Positions 1-7,931 of a DNA stretch of 44,034 nt are shown one piece after another. The notes beneath the pieces were generated by a model that ran no database searches, was not told the origin of the DNA, and saw only the letters and a program-made list of their open reading frames with translations. The stretch comes from Terriglobia bacterium (GTDB lineage Bacteria > Acidobacteriota > Terriglobia > Bryobacterales > Bryobacteraceae), in NCBI GenBank assembly GCA_020073365.1, contig JAIQFL010000053.1, positions 1-44,034 of the forward strand, written 5' to 3'. Positions within the stretch are counted from its first letter, which is position 1, and each line of letters starts with the position of its first letter. Position numbers and translations under genes: made by a program.

Positions 1-2
1 GT

Positions 3-2415
3 AATTCCGCGATCAATTGATCGCGGCCCCATTGAAGCTGACTGGCTCCTCTGCACGGACCTCAAGTGGCGGGAATTCCGCGATCAATTGATCGCGGCCC
101 CATTGAAGCAATACCTCCCTCGACCAGCCACTGCGGCATCCCGTTAATTCCGCGATCAATTGATCGCGGCCCCATTGAAGCACGGCTAGAAAAGGTAAGA
201 AGATCATCACCGTCGACGAAATTCCGCGATCAATTGATCGCGGCCCCATTGAAGCCGGGGGCCGGCGTACAGGCACCGGCCCGTGGCCCGCAATTCCGCG
301 ATCAATTGATCGCGGCCCCATTGAAGCCCGGCCAGATACAATCGAACCCGATCCCCTGCTTTAAATTCCGCGATCAATTGATCGCGGCCCCATTGAAGCA
401 CCCAGGGGGCGATGTGGTGTCCACGGCCGTGGCAGTAATTCCGCGATCAATTGATCGCGGCCCCATTGAAGCGCACTTTCCGCGGTAGTACTCCCCGATG
501 ACGTAGAGAATTCCGCGATCAATTGATCGCGGCCCCATTGAAGCATTGGCCCCGCGATGGTGCCGGCCGTGTCAGGGAAAATTCCGCGATCAATTGATCG
601 CGGCCCCATTGAAGCATCGCCAACGCTGCCCCGATTGACTCGGTGATGTTTCAATTCCGCGATCAATTGATCGCGGCCCCATTGAAGCCGGATCATCCGC
701 AGTTGTTCCCGCTTTGCATCATTAATTCCGCGATCAATTGATCGCGGCCCCATTGAAGCCAAGCCAGACGGGACGTGGGATTGGGGTCCAAATAAGCAAT
801 TCCGCGATCAATTGATCGCGGCCCCATTGAAGCAAGATTAGTTCGTATCATCGTCTTCGTCCTCTTCCAAATTCCGCGATCAATTGATCGCGGCCCCATT
901 GAAGCTCCATGGTTGTTGCCAGCCGTATGGACTGTGTTATTAATTCCGCGATCAATTGATCGCGGCCCCATTGAAGCAATTGGCGTTTGCAGGTTCTCGA
1001 CGGCAGTTTTAAGAATTCCGCGATCAATTGATCGCGGCCCCATTGAAGCCGGCCAGGGCGTCATCACGCCGCGGGTAGCGGCGAGAATTCCGCGATCAAT
1101 TGATCGCGGCCCCATTGAAGCCATCTGTAGGCGAATTCTGGTTAATGCGGCGTTCGCCAATTCCGCGATCAATTGATCGCGGCCCCATTGAAGCCAGCGG
1201 CGCCAGCGGTCACAGTAGCGGTGTAGCCGGAATTCCGCGATCAATTGATCGCGGCCCCATTGAAGCGATGGCCTGGCGGCCCGTCTACGTCTTCGTCAAA
1301 CATATCAATTCCGCGATCAATTGATCGCGGCCCCATTGAAGCTCTCATCGTATGGGTGCCCTCGTGGGCAATGTGTTAATTCCGCGATCAATTGATCGCG
1401 GCCCCATTGAAGCTTGATCAACCACGCGCCCGCGAGCGCCAGTCCGGTCAATTCCGCGATCAATTGATCGCGGCCCCATTGAAGCAATTCCGTCGAGAAG
1501 GTTATGGCCGATATCCAGGCGCAATTCCGCGATCAATTGATCGCGGCCCCATTGAAGCGGCACTTCGGCGAGCGAGCCTGCGGCCTTCGCCTGAATTCCG
1601 CGATCAATTGATCGCGGCCCCATTGAAGCTGTCGATCAGCGTTGAGCAACGCAACCATGCTCTGAATTCCGCGATCAATTGATCGCGGCCCCATTGAAGC
1701 GTTGCGGCGGCGATGCGGGCGCGGCCAGCAGCAGAATTCCGCGATCAATTGATCGCGGCCCCATTGAAGCGTGAGGGTCAAGCAGCCGTCCACCTTCATG
1801 GCTTTAATTCCGCGATCAATTGATCGCGGCCCCATTGAAGCCACGCGATGGGACAGACCCCGCGGGGGCGCCACGTGAATTCCGCGATCAATTGATCGCG
1901 GCCCCATTGAAGCTTTGATACCTGAGGGATCGCCGCCGGCACCCTGCGTAATTCCGCGATCAATTGATCGCGGCCCCATTGAAGCCAGCAGGGCACCACG
2001 TTGTCCGGCGTGTAGCCGCCAATTCCGCGATCAATTGATCGCGGCCCCATTGAAGCTTGGAGCGGGCTATCCGTATTCTCGCCTTGATAGGACTTCCGCG
2101 ATCAAATTATCGCGGCCCCAATGAAGCGATATAGATGGCTCTCTTAAGGTGGAGCACAATGCCAAATCCCAGATCAAATGAACGCGGCCCCCTTGAATCG
2201 AACACGCTGCGGCGATGCATACCTTGCCGCCCGCGAATTCCGCGATCAATTGATCGCGGCCCCATTGACGCCCTTCCGTTGAATGACATCGTGACATTGG
2301 CCTCCGCAATTCCGCGATCAATTGATCGCGGCCCCATTGAAGCTCGGGTTTGCCACGTGAAGACCTCGCCATCTTTGCGCAATTCCGCGATCAATTGATC
2401 GCGGCCCATTGAAAC
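3..2415 (+). CRISPR. CRISPR array, 34 repeats of 36 nt (left end outside window)
   Basis: Thirty-four repeat copies alternate with 33 different spacers of 34-40 nt, mostly 35-37. The first repeat is at 3-38 and the next start at 74, 146, 220 and 292. Each holds a perfect 20-nt palindrome, CCGCGATCAATTGATCGCGG (7-26 in the first copy), followed by CCCC and ATTGAAGC. An ATTGAAGC/ATTGAAAC end is the usual Cas6-type 5' handle, so transcription is inferred left to right. The right end is decayed: repeats at 2092-2127 and 2164-2199 carry several substitutions, 2236-2271 has one, and the last (2381-2415) lacks one C and ends in GAAAC. That marks the right as the old, leader-distal end. Leader and cas genes must lie left of the window, as none are inside it. 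The subtype (I or III) cannot be fixed from the repeat alone. Apparent ORFs here are repeat translations. Confidence 0.98.
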
Positions 2416-2447
2416 TTGGATGGAGCCTGCAAACGCGCGACTCCGTC

Positions 2448-2483
2448 GATTCCGCGCTCCACCGATCCCAGGGGGTCAGGAAT
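2448..2483 (+). repeat. possible decayed 35th CRISPR repeat
   Basis: GATTCCGCG at 2448 begins a stretch matching about 17 of the first 24 positions of the CRISPR repeat. It lies 32 nt after the last clear repeat, at the spacing expected for one more unit, and runs into the 3' end of the ABC-F gene (stop codon 2476-2478). The match is weak enough that chance is possible. Confidence 0.35.
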
Positions 2484-4113
2484 AAATCCCCGGCGCCTCG
2501 TGGCCGATCTTCTGAACGTACTCGATATACGAACCCGGATAGACTCGCGGATGGCGGTCGGTGCCGCTCTCGCCGCCCAGCTCCAGGACGCGCGAGCCCA
2601 GGCCGCGCAGGAAGGTGCGGTCGTGCGACACGAAGATCATGGTGCCTTCGAAATCCTTGAGCGCTTCGACGAGCATTTCCTTGGTGGCCAGGTCCAGGTG
2701 ATTGGTCGGCTCGTCGAGCACCAGGAAGTTGGGCGGGTTGTAGAGCATCCGCGCCATCGCGAGCCGCGACTTTTCGCCGCCGGAGAGCGCCCGGATCTTC
2801 TTGTCCACATCGTCTCCGGAGAACTGGAACGCCCCCGCCAGCGTGCGTAGCGAGCCGATGCCGTCCTGCGGGAAGTCGTTCTGAAGCTGTTCGAGGATGG
2901 TCAGATCCGGATCGAGCACGTCCAGCGACTGCTGCGCGAAGTATCCCATGTGCAAGCTGGCGCCCAGCCGTACGCTTCCGGCATCGGGCGCGCTCACGCC
3001 CGCAATCATTTTGAGCAGCGTGGTCTTCCCCGCCCCATTCTTTCCCATCACCGCCCAACGCTCTCCGCGGCGGATGGTGAGACTGAACCCCTCGTAAATC
3101 ACGCGCGGACCGTACCGCTTGTGCAGATTCTCAATGACTGCCACCTGGTCGCCGGAGCGCGGCGGGACGCGAAACTCGAACTTCACCACCTGGCGTTTCC
3201 TGGGCAGCTCGATCCGGTCGATCTTGTCGAGCGCCTTGATGCGGCTCTGCACTTGCGCCGCCTTGGCCGCGTGGGTCTTGAAGCGCTCGATGAAGCGCTG
3301 TTCCTTGGCGAGCATGGACTGCTGCCGGGCGAAGGCCGCCTGCAGGTTGGTCTCGCGGATAGCGCGCTCCCGCTCGTAGAAATCGTAGTTGCCCGAATAC
3401 GCGACGATCTCGCCGGCATCGATCTCCGCGATCCTCGAGACGATGCGGTTCATGAACTCGCGGTCGTGGGAGGTCATGAGCAGGGCGCCCGGGTAGGACT
3501 TGAGGAACTGCTCCAGCCAGATGATCGACTCGATGTCGAGGTGATTGGTGGGCTCGTCCATCAGCAGCACGTCCGGGCGGCCGAGCAGAACGCGCGCCAG
3601 CGCCACGCGCATCTTCCAGCCGCCCGACAGGGCCCCCACGTCGCCATCGATCTGGTCGTCCTGGAAGCCGAGGCCATGTAGCACCTCGCGGGCCTGCGCC
3701 TCCAGCGCATAGCCGCCCAGATGCTCGTACTCGTGCTGCACGTCGCCGAAGCGCGCCAGGATGCGGTCCAGATCGGCGGCCCGCTCGGGATCGTCCATGG
3801 CGCGATGCAGGTCTTCGAGCTCGTGATGGAGATCGCCGACCCGGCCGCTGCCGGCGATGGCCTCATCGAGGACCGACCGGCCCCGCATTTCCTCCACGTC
3901 CTGGCGGAAGTAGCCGATGGTCAGCCGCTTCGGAACGGAGACGTCACCCTCGTCGGGGGCGTCCTCCCCGACCACCATGCGGAAGAGGGTGGTCTTGCCG
4001 GAGCCGTTGGGGCCGACCAGGCCGACCTTCTCGCCGGGGTTCAACTGAAAGGAAGCGTCCACGAAGATGAGCTGTTTGCCGTACTGCTTGTGGATATTCG
4101 AGAACGAGATCAT
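2476..4113 (-). CDS. ABC-F family ATPase (EttA/Uup/YbiT type)
   Basis: The protein has 545 residues with two nucleotide-binding domains and no membrane segments, the ABC-F layout. Domain 1 has Walker A GPNGSGKTT (about residues 34-42), signature LSGGWKM and Walker B LLMDEPTNHLD. Domain 2 has GKNGAGKTT, LSGGEKSRL and LVLDEPTNHLD. The charged, Arg/Lys-rich linker between them (around AKEQRFIERFKTHAAKAAQ) corresponds to the ribosome-contacting P-site tRNA interaction motif. Family members bind the ribosomal E site and rescue or regulate translation, and some give antibiotic protection. Length and motifs resemble the YbiT/YkpA branch, but no antibiotic-resistance role can be read from sequence. 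The stop codon lies 60 bp from the last clear CRISPR repeat and the gene points toward the array. Confidence 0.95.
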   Translation of the reverse strand: MISFSNIHKQYGKQLIFVDASFQLNPGEKVGLVGPNGSGKTTLFRMVVGEDAPDEGDVSVPKRLTIGYFRQDVEEMRGRSVLDEAIAGSGRVGDLHHELEDLHRAMDDPERAADLDRILARFGDVQHEYEHLGGYALEAQAREVLHGLGFQDDQIDGDVGALSGGWKMRVALARVLLGRPDVLLMDEPTNHLDIESIIWLEQFLKSYPGALLMTSHDREFMNRIVSRIAEIDAGEIVAYSGNYDFYERERAIRETNLQAAFARQQSMLAKEQRFIERFKTHAAKAAQVQSRIKALDKIDRIELPRKRQVVKFEFRVPPRSGDQVAVIENLHKRYGPRVIYEGFSLTIRRGERWAVMGKNGAGKTTLLKMIAGVSAPDAGSVRLGASLHMGYFAQQSLDVLDPDLTILEQLQNDFPQDGIGSLRTLAGAFQFSGDDVDKKIRALSGGEKSRLAMARMLYNPPNFLVLDEPTNHLDLATKEMLVEALKDFEGTMIFVSHDRTFLRGLGSRVLELGGESGTDRHPRVYPGSYIEYVQKIGHEAPGIYS

Positions 4114-4140
4114 CCGGAAAGACCACGGTAGCAGGTTGGT

Positions 4141-4192
4141 GGGGCAGGCTTTAGCCAGGCTTTAGCCTGCGGCGGGCTTCAGCCTGCCCGGC
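4141..4192. repeat. REP-like palindrome, left flank of RAYT gene
   Basis: This GC-rich stretch, with TTTAGCCTGCGGCGGGCTTC near its centre, overlaps the 3' end of the transposase gene. It matches the reverse complement of the element at 4773-4813, apart from a short internal duplication (GGCTTTAGCC twice). Paired, inverted REP sequences on either side of a RAYT gene form the standard REPtron arrangement. Confidence 0.8.
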
Positions 4193-4722
4193 CTCGAGAT
4201 ACTCGACCATGGGTATTCCTCTGCCGATCGAGCCAGCCCGGCTCGCACCGGGTTTTGGAGGATGTAGTTCTCAATACGCTGGAACTCGTCCGCGCTGCGC
4301 ACGCGACGATCGTAGCTCTCATCCTGCCAGAACGGTTGGCCCGTTCGGCCCAACAGCTTGTTGCTTTCCCGCGCCGAGGCGCCCTTCAGTCTGCGCAGCA
4401 GGGCTGGCACATCGACCCGAGGAGTGATGAGCAAGTGAACATGATTGGGCATCACCACCCAGGCGTGCGACACGTAATCGCAAGCAGCGCCCTTGCTAAG
4501 CGAATCGGCCACCACGTCGGCGATGGCTGGCATTCGCAGATATGCAGGTCCGGCGCGTTGCTCATCCAGCAGCCGGTCCATGCAAGCAAGTGCCTTTCCC
4601 GAACTCGGCCGCCCGCCGGGGAACGCCCTGCCTGTTGGCAGGCTGCCGTACAGACGGAAGGTGACAAATAGAGATTCTCCAACAGCATAGTGGTGCGGAA
4701 GACGCCGGTAAGACACCTGCAT
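4162..4722 (-). CDS. REP-associated tyrosine transposase (RAYT, Y1/HUH family)
   Basis: This is a 186-residue single-domain HUH nuclease related to IS200/IS605 TnpA. The HUH motif is in MPNHVHLLI (His94 and His96), and the likely catalytic tyrosine is Tyr127 in FWQDESYDRR, followed by the typical ENYILQNPVRAGL helix. The family cleaves and rejoins single-stranded DNA at REP hairpins and is thought to spread or maintain REP elements rather than move itself. Here the gene is bracketed by inverted REP-like palindromes (4141-4192 and 4773-4813), and its last codons (LKPAAG) lie inside the left one. The length is normal and nothing is broken, so it may be active. Confidence 0.93.
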   Translation of the reverse strand: MQVSYRRLPHHYAVGESLFVTFRLYGSLPTGRAFPGGRPSSGKALACMDRLLDEQRAGPAYLRMPAIADVVADSLSKGAACDYVSHAWVVMPNHVHLLITPRVDVPALLRRLKGASARESNKLLGRTGQPFWQDESYDRRVRSADEFQRIENYILQNPVRAGLARSAEEYPWSSISRPGRLKPAAG

Positions 4723-4772
4723 GTATCAGTAGTGCAAAGGGAGAAGGAGAACTCTCATCTCGCGTTGCGGCA

Positions 4773-4813
4773 TGGGCGGGCTGAAGCCCGCCGCAGGCTA
4801 AAGCCCGCCCCAC
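4773..4813. repeat. REP-like palindrome, right flank of RAYT gene
   Basis: GGGCGGGCTGAAGCCCGCCG is followed by CAGGCTAAAGCCCGCCCCAC. Each half can fold as a hairpin (GGCGGGCT/AGCCCGCC). The element is the inverted partner of the one at 4141-4192 and sits in the gap between the RAYT gene and the Gfo/Idh/MocA gene. It could also act as a transcription stop for the minus-strand operon ending at 4838. Confidence 0.8.
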
Positions 4814-4837
4814 TTTTGTAACACAGTAGTACTAGGC

Positions 4838-6118
4838 CTACGTGAACTTGTAGACTCCCGGCACCGGCAGCGGCGGCACGGGGACATTGTCCTTGTAGTC
4901 GAAGGTCTTTGGCAGCAGGTCCTGCTTCGAGGCCATCATCATGTCCCAGGTGATCTTCTGGCCGGAGTAGGCGGCTTCCCGGCCCATCAGGCAGGTCATG
5001 GTGCTCTCCGCGACGGTCATCGCCTCGTTCAGGTAGGGGCCCTTGCCGAGGATGCTGTTCACCATGTCGATGTGTTCCTGCACATAGGGATCGAACGCCA
5101 GGCGGGCGCCGCGCAGCGCGCCGCTGTCAATCACGCCTTTGGTCCCGACGATCCGCTCGCTCACGTTCTGGGCCATTTCCCGCCCTGGGTACTGGCGGCA
5201 GCGGCTCGACATGTGGACGCCGTTGGGATAGACGAAATCGGCAGCCAGGTGATCGTAGATGTTGCCGTACTCTTCTTCACGGGGGCGCCAGGCAGCACCG
5301 CCGGAGGCGACCACCTCCACAGGGTGCGCGCCCATGAACCAGTTGCAGGTATCGATGTTATGCAGGTGCTGCTCTACAATCTGGTCCCCGCAGACCCATA
5401 CGAAGGAGTACCAGTTGCGATGCTGGAACTCCATGTCGCCCCACTTCGGATCGCGCTTCTTGTTGGGGAAGGTGTTGAAATTCAGCACTGGGGTGCCTTC
5501 CCAGTAGGCGTAGAGCGCCTGGATGTCGCCGATCTCTCCAGCCTTCAGGCGCTTGTACTGGTCGAGGTACCAGGTCTGGGAGCGCCGTTGCGCGCCGGAC
5601 TTCACGGTGAGCTTGAGCTCCTCGGACTTCTTGGCCGCCGCCATGAAGCGCCGCAGGTTCACGGGGTCGGTGCCGAACGGCTTTTCGCAGAAGATGTGCT
5701 TTTTGGCTTCGACGGCCGCCTCGAAGTGCATCGGGCGGTAGGCCGGATAGGTGGCCAGCATCACGATATCCACGCCGGAGGCGATCACCTTCTTATAGGC
5801 GTCGAATCCCACGAAGTGATGTTCCGCGTCCACCTTCACGCGATCGGCGAGCTCCGGTTTCAGGGCCTTGAGTTTGCGGAGCGATTCCTCCAGCCGGTCT
5901 TCGAAAACGTCGGCAATCGCGACGAGTTCGACGTTATCGCACCCGGTGAGGATGTTCTGCACCGCCTGGGTGCCGCGGGAGCCGGCGCCGATCAGGCCGG
6001 CCTTCAGCTTTTCATTCCCAGCGCCGCGCACCAATTCGGGCTTCACGATCGTGAAGGCGGTGGCGCTGGTCATGGCAGACGTGAGAAAGGATCTTCGGGA
6101 AAACGCGTCGTTTGGCAT
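4838..6118 (-). CDS. Gfo/Idh/MocA family oxidoreductase with Tat signal
   Basis: The protein has 426 residues. The N-terminus carries a twin-arginine export signal (SRRSFLTSA, residues 8-16) ahead of a hydrophobic stretch. A Rossmann fold follows with GLIGAGSRG for NAD(P) and the family motif CEKPFGTDP, then the C-terminal substrate-binding fold. Family members oxidise or reduce sugars and inositols with a bound nicotinamide cofactor. Tat-exported members with pre-loaded cofactor are frequent in Acidobacteriota, Planctomycetota and Verrucomicrobiota, where they take part in carbohydrate breakdown. The substrate is not readable here. The start lies 24 bp after the pyrF stop, so it is probably the third gene of a selD-pyrF operon, though no functional link to those genes is evident. 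Confidence 0.92.
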   Translation of the reverse strand: MPNDAFSRRSFLTSAMTSATAFTIVKPELVRGAGNEKLKAGLIGAGSRGTQAVQNILTGCDNVELVAIADVFEDRLEESLRKLKALKPELADRVKVDAEHHFVGFDAYKKVIASGVDIVMLATYPAYRPMHFEAAVEAKKHIFCEKPFGTDPVNLRRFMAAAKKSEELKLTVKSGAQRRSQTWYLDQYKRLKAGEIGDIQALYAYWEGTPVLNFNTFPNKKRDPKWGDMEFQHRNWYSFVWVCGDQIVEQHLHNIDTCNWFMGAHPVEVVASGGAAWRPREEEYGNIYDHLAADFVYPNGVHMSSRCRQYPGREMAQNVSERIVGTKGVIDSGALRGARLAFDPYVQEHIDMVNSILGKGPYLNEAMTVAESTMTCLMGREAAYSGQKITWDMMMASKQDLLPKTFDYKDNVPVPPLPVPGVYKFT

Positions 6119-6142
6119 AGGGGTAACCTCGGACGCCTTATT

Positions 6143-6874
6143 CTAACTGGATTCGCGCCCTGTGGGGCATGCTTCCGCGTGCCTGTCCTTCACCGAGGCG
6201 ATTTCTTCCAGCACGCGCACGGCTTCGGCGGCCGGGTCGGGCGCGCGGGTGATCTGGCGTCCCATGACGAGATAGTCGGCGCCATCGCGGATGGCCTCGG
6301 CGGGTGTAGCGACACGCTTCTGATCGCCCTTCGCCCGGCCGGGAGAGCGGACTCCGGGGGTCACCAGGATGGCGTTCGGAGCGAGGATGCGGCGCACCGC
6401 CGCGGCTTCGAGCGGTGATGCGACCACGCCATCCGCGCCGGCGTGCATGGCCTGGCGGGTCCGCGTGGCCACCATCTCCGATACCTCGCACGAGTAGCCC
6501 AGGTCGTCGAGATCCTCGCGGCCGAAGCTGGTGAGGACGGTCACGGCCAGCAGTTTGAGACGATCCCCTTCCCTGCCATGAATGGCCGCGCGCATTACGG
6601 AGCCGACGGCGTGGATGGTAAGGAACGTTACGCCGGTGCGGGAGACCTGCGCGACGGTGCGCTTCACCGTCTCGGGGATGTCGTAGAGCTTCAGGTCGAG
6701 AAAGACGCGCTTCGCCTGGTCGAGGAGCTCCTCGACGATTCCCATGCCGGCCGCGGCGTACAGTTCCATGCCGACCTTGTAGAAGTCGATGTGGTTGCCG
6801 AGGCGGCAGATCAGCGTGCGGGCCTCTTCGGCCGATTCCACGTCGAGCGCCACGATGATGGGGTTGGGCTTCAT
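6143..6874 (-). CDS. pyrF: orotidine 5'-phosphate decarboxylase
   Basis: The protein has 243 residues, a normal length for the short bacterial form. It decarboxylates OMP to UMP, the last step of de novo pyrimidine synthesis, in the cytoplasm. The catalytic tetrad region FLDLKLYDIP supplies Asp60, Lys62 and Asp65. The phosphate-gripping loop LVTPGVRSPG and the C-terminal DYLVMGRQITRAPDP are also present. The ATG at 6874 overlaps the selD TGA as ATGA (6871-6874), indicating translational coupling. About 12 extra residues at the C-terminus (DRHAEACPTGRESS) look like unstructured tail. Confidence 0.97.
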   Translation of the reverse strand: MKPNPIIVALDVESAEEARTLICRLGNHIDFYKVGMELYAAAGMGIVEELLDQAKRVFLDLKLYDIPETVKRTVAQVSRTGVTFLTIHAVGSVMRAAIHGREGDRLKLLAVTVLTSFGREDLDDLGYSCEVSEMVATRTRQAMHAGADGVVASPLEAAAVRRILAPNAILVTPGVRSPGRAKGDQKRVATPAEAIRDGADYLVMGRQITRAPDPAAEAVRVLEEIASVKDRHAEACPTGRESS

Positions 6875-7905
6875 ATCAGGCGGATCGGTTTCTCCTGCCG
6901 CGGGAGGACGCGGCCGATGGGATAGGCGCCGCCGAGGGAAGCAACCAGCGAGACGGCGTCGGTTTCGGGGAGCGCGATCAGCAGGCCCCCGGAGGTTTGC
7001 GGGTCGTACAGCAGGTCTTCTTTTTCACGCGAGACCAGGAACGCCTCGGGCATCTCCACATCACCGGAGGCGAAGTCGCGATTGTTTTTCAGTCCGCCGG
7101 GCATGACGCCCTGATGCGCGTACTGCAGGGCACCGGGCAGGAAGCGCACCGCATCGACGGCGATCTCGAGCGTGACGTTGCTGGCGAGCGCCATTTCCCG
7201 CGCGTGGCCGATCAGGCCGAAGCCGGTTACGTCGGTGCAGCCATGGACGTCGAACCGCAGCATCTCCTCGCAGGCGCGGCGGTTGAGCGTGAGCATGGAC
7301 TGGATGGAGGCTTCCATGTGCCCTTCGCAGATGATACCGCGCTTCAAGGCGGTGGAAACCACGCCGGTGCCCAGGCGCTTGGTGAAGACCAGAGCGTCGC
7401 CCGCACGCGCGCCGGCGTTGGGTTTGAATCGCGACGGGTGAACGAGGCCGGTGACCGCGTATCCGAACTTGATCTCGTCGTCGGCGATGCTGTGGCCGCC
7501 GAGGATGGAGCAGCCGGCTTCGCGCATTTTCTCGGCGCCGCCTTTCAGGATCTGTTCGAGATCCGAAAAATCGCCCTTCGCGGGGTAGGCCAGGATGGAG
7601 AGCGACGAAATGGGCCGGCCGCCCATGGCGTAGACGTCGCTCAGTGCGTTTGCGGCAGCGATGGCGCCGAAGGTGAAGGGGTCGTCTACAATCGGGGTGA
7701 AAAAATCCACCGTCTGCACCAGGGCGAGGTCCGGCGTCAGCTTGTACACGCCGGCATCGTCGGCGGTGTCAAACCCGACCAGCACGTTCTCATCGGCCCA
7801 GCGGGGCACGGTTGCCAAGACCCTGTCCAACAACTTTGGACTCAGTTTGGAGGCTCAACCGGCGGCTTTTACGTGGGCGGTGAGTTTATGTGCATTCGTA
7901 TTCAT
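6871..7905 (-). CDS. selD: selenide, water dikinase SelD, a selenoprotein with in-frame UGA (Sec17)
   Basis: SelD makes selenophosphate from selenide and ATP, the selenium donor for selenocysteine and selenouridine. The open frame usually read (6871-7833) starts at a TTG and lacks the active-site region. Read upstream, the same frame continues through a TGA at 7855-7857 to an ATG at 7903-7905. The added residues read MNTNAHKLTAHVKAAG, then the TGA codon, then ASKLSPKLLDR. That is the SelD active-site motif, with UGA exactly where Cys17 lies in E. coli SelD and Lys20 kept. Sec at this position is well known in the family. The full length is 344 residues, as expected, with the downstream VGFDTADDAGVY and GGHSIADDEI motifs intact. 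A SECIS-like hairpin follows the UGA. The gene overlaps pyrF by 4 bp. A plain ORF caller would call it N-terminally truncated. Confidence 0.93.
7825..7857 (-). promoter_or_regulatory. bacterial SECIS-like hairpin directing Sec insertion in selD
   Basis: On the minus strand the UGA (7857-7855) is followed by 13 nt, then by a perfect 6-bp stem GTCCAA/TTGGAC (7841-7836 with 7830-7825) closing a 5-nt loop AGTTG. Bacterial SECIS elements lie inside the coding region directly after the UGA, with a short upper stem about 11-14 nt downstream and a G-U pair of bases in the apical loop that SelB recognises. Position, stem size and the GU in the loop all fit. This is a visual fold, not a computed one. 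Confidence 0.75.
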
Positions 7906-7931
7906 TCGTGGCCTTCTATATAATAACGAGG

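Noticed and set aside
13..2409. Several open frames on both strands with repeated MGPRSIDRGI or IPRSIDRGPIEA peptides
   Set aside because: They are translations of the 36-nt CRISPR repeats and spacers, with no independent coding signal.
5072..6418. A 448-codon plus-strand open frame
   Set aside because: It is antisense to the Gfo/Idh/MocA and pyrF genes, which have diagnostic motifs.
6871..7833. SelD as an N-terminally truncated protein from the TTG at 7833
   Set aside because: The upstream sequence in frame encodes the exact active-site motif with UGA at the Cys/Sec position, which chance cannot readily explain.
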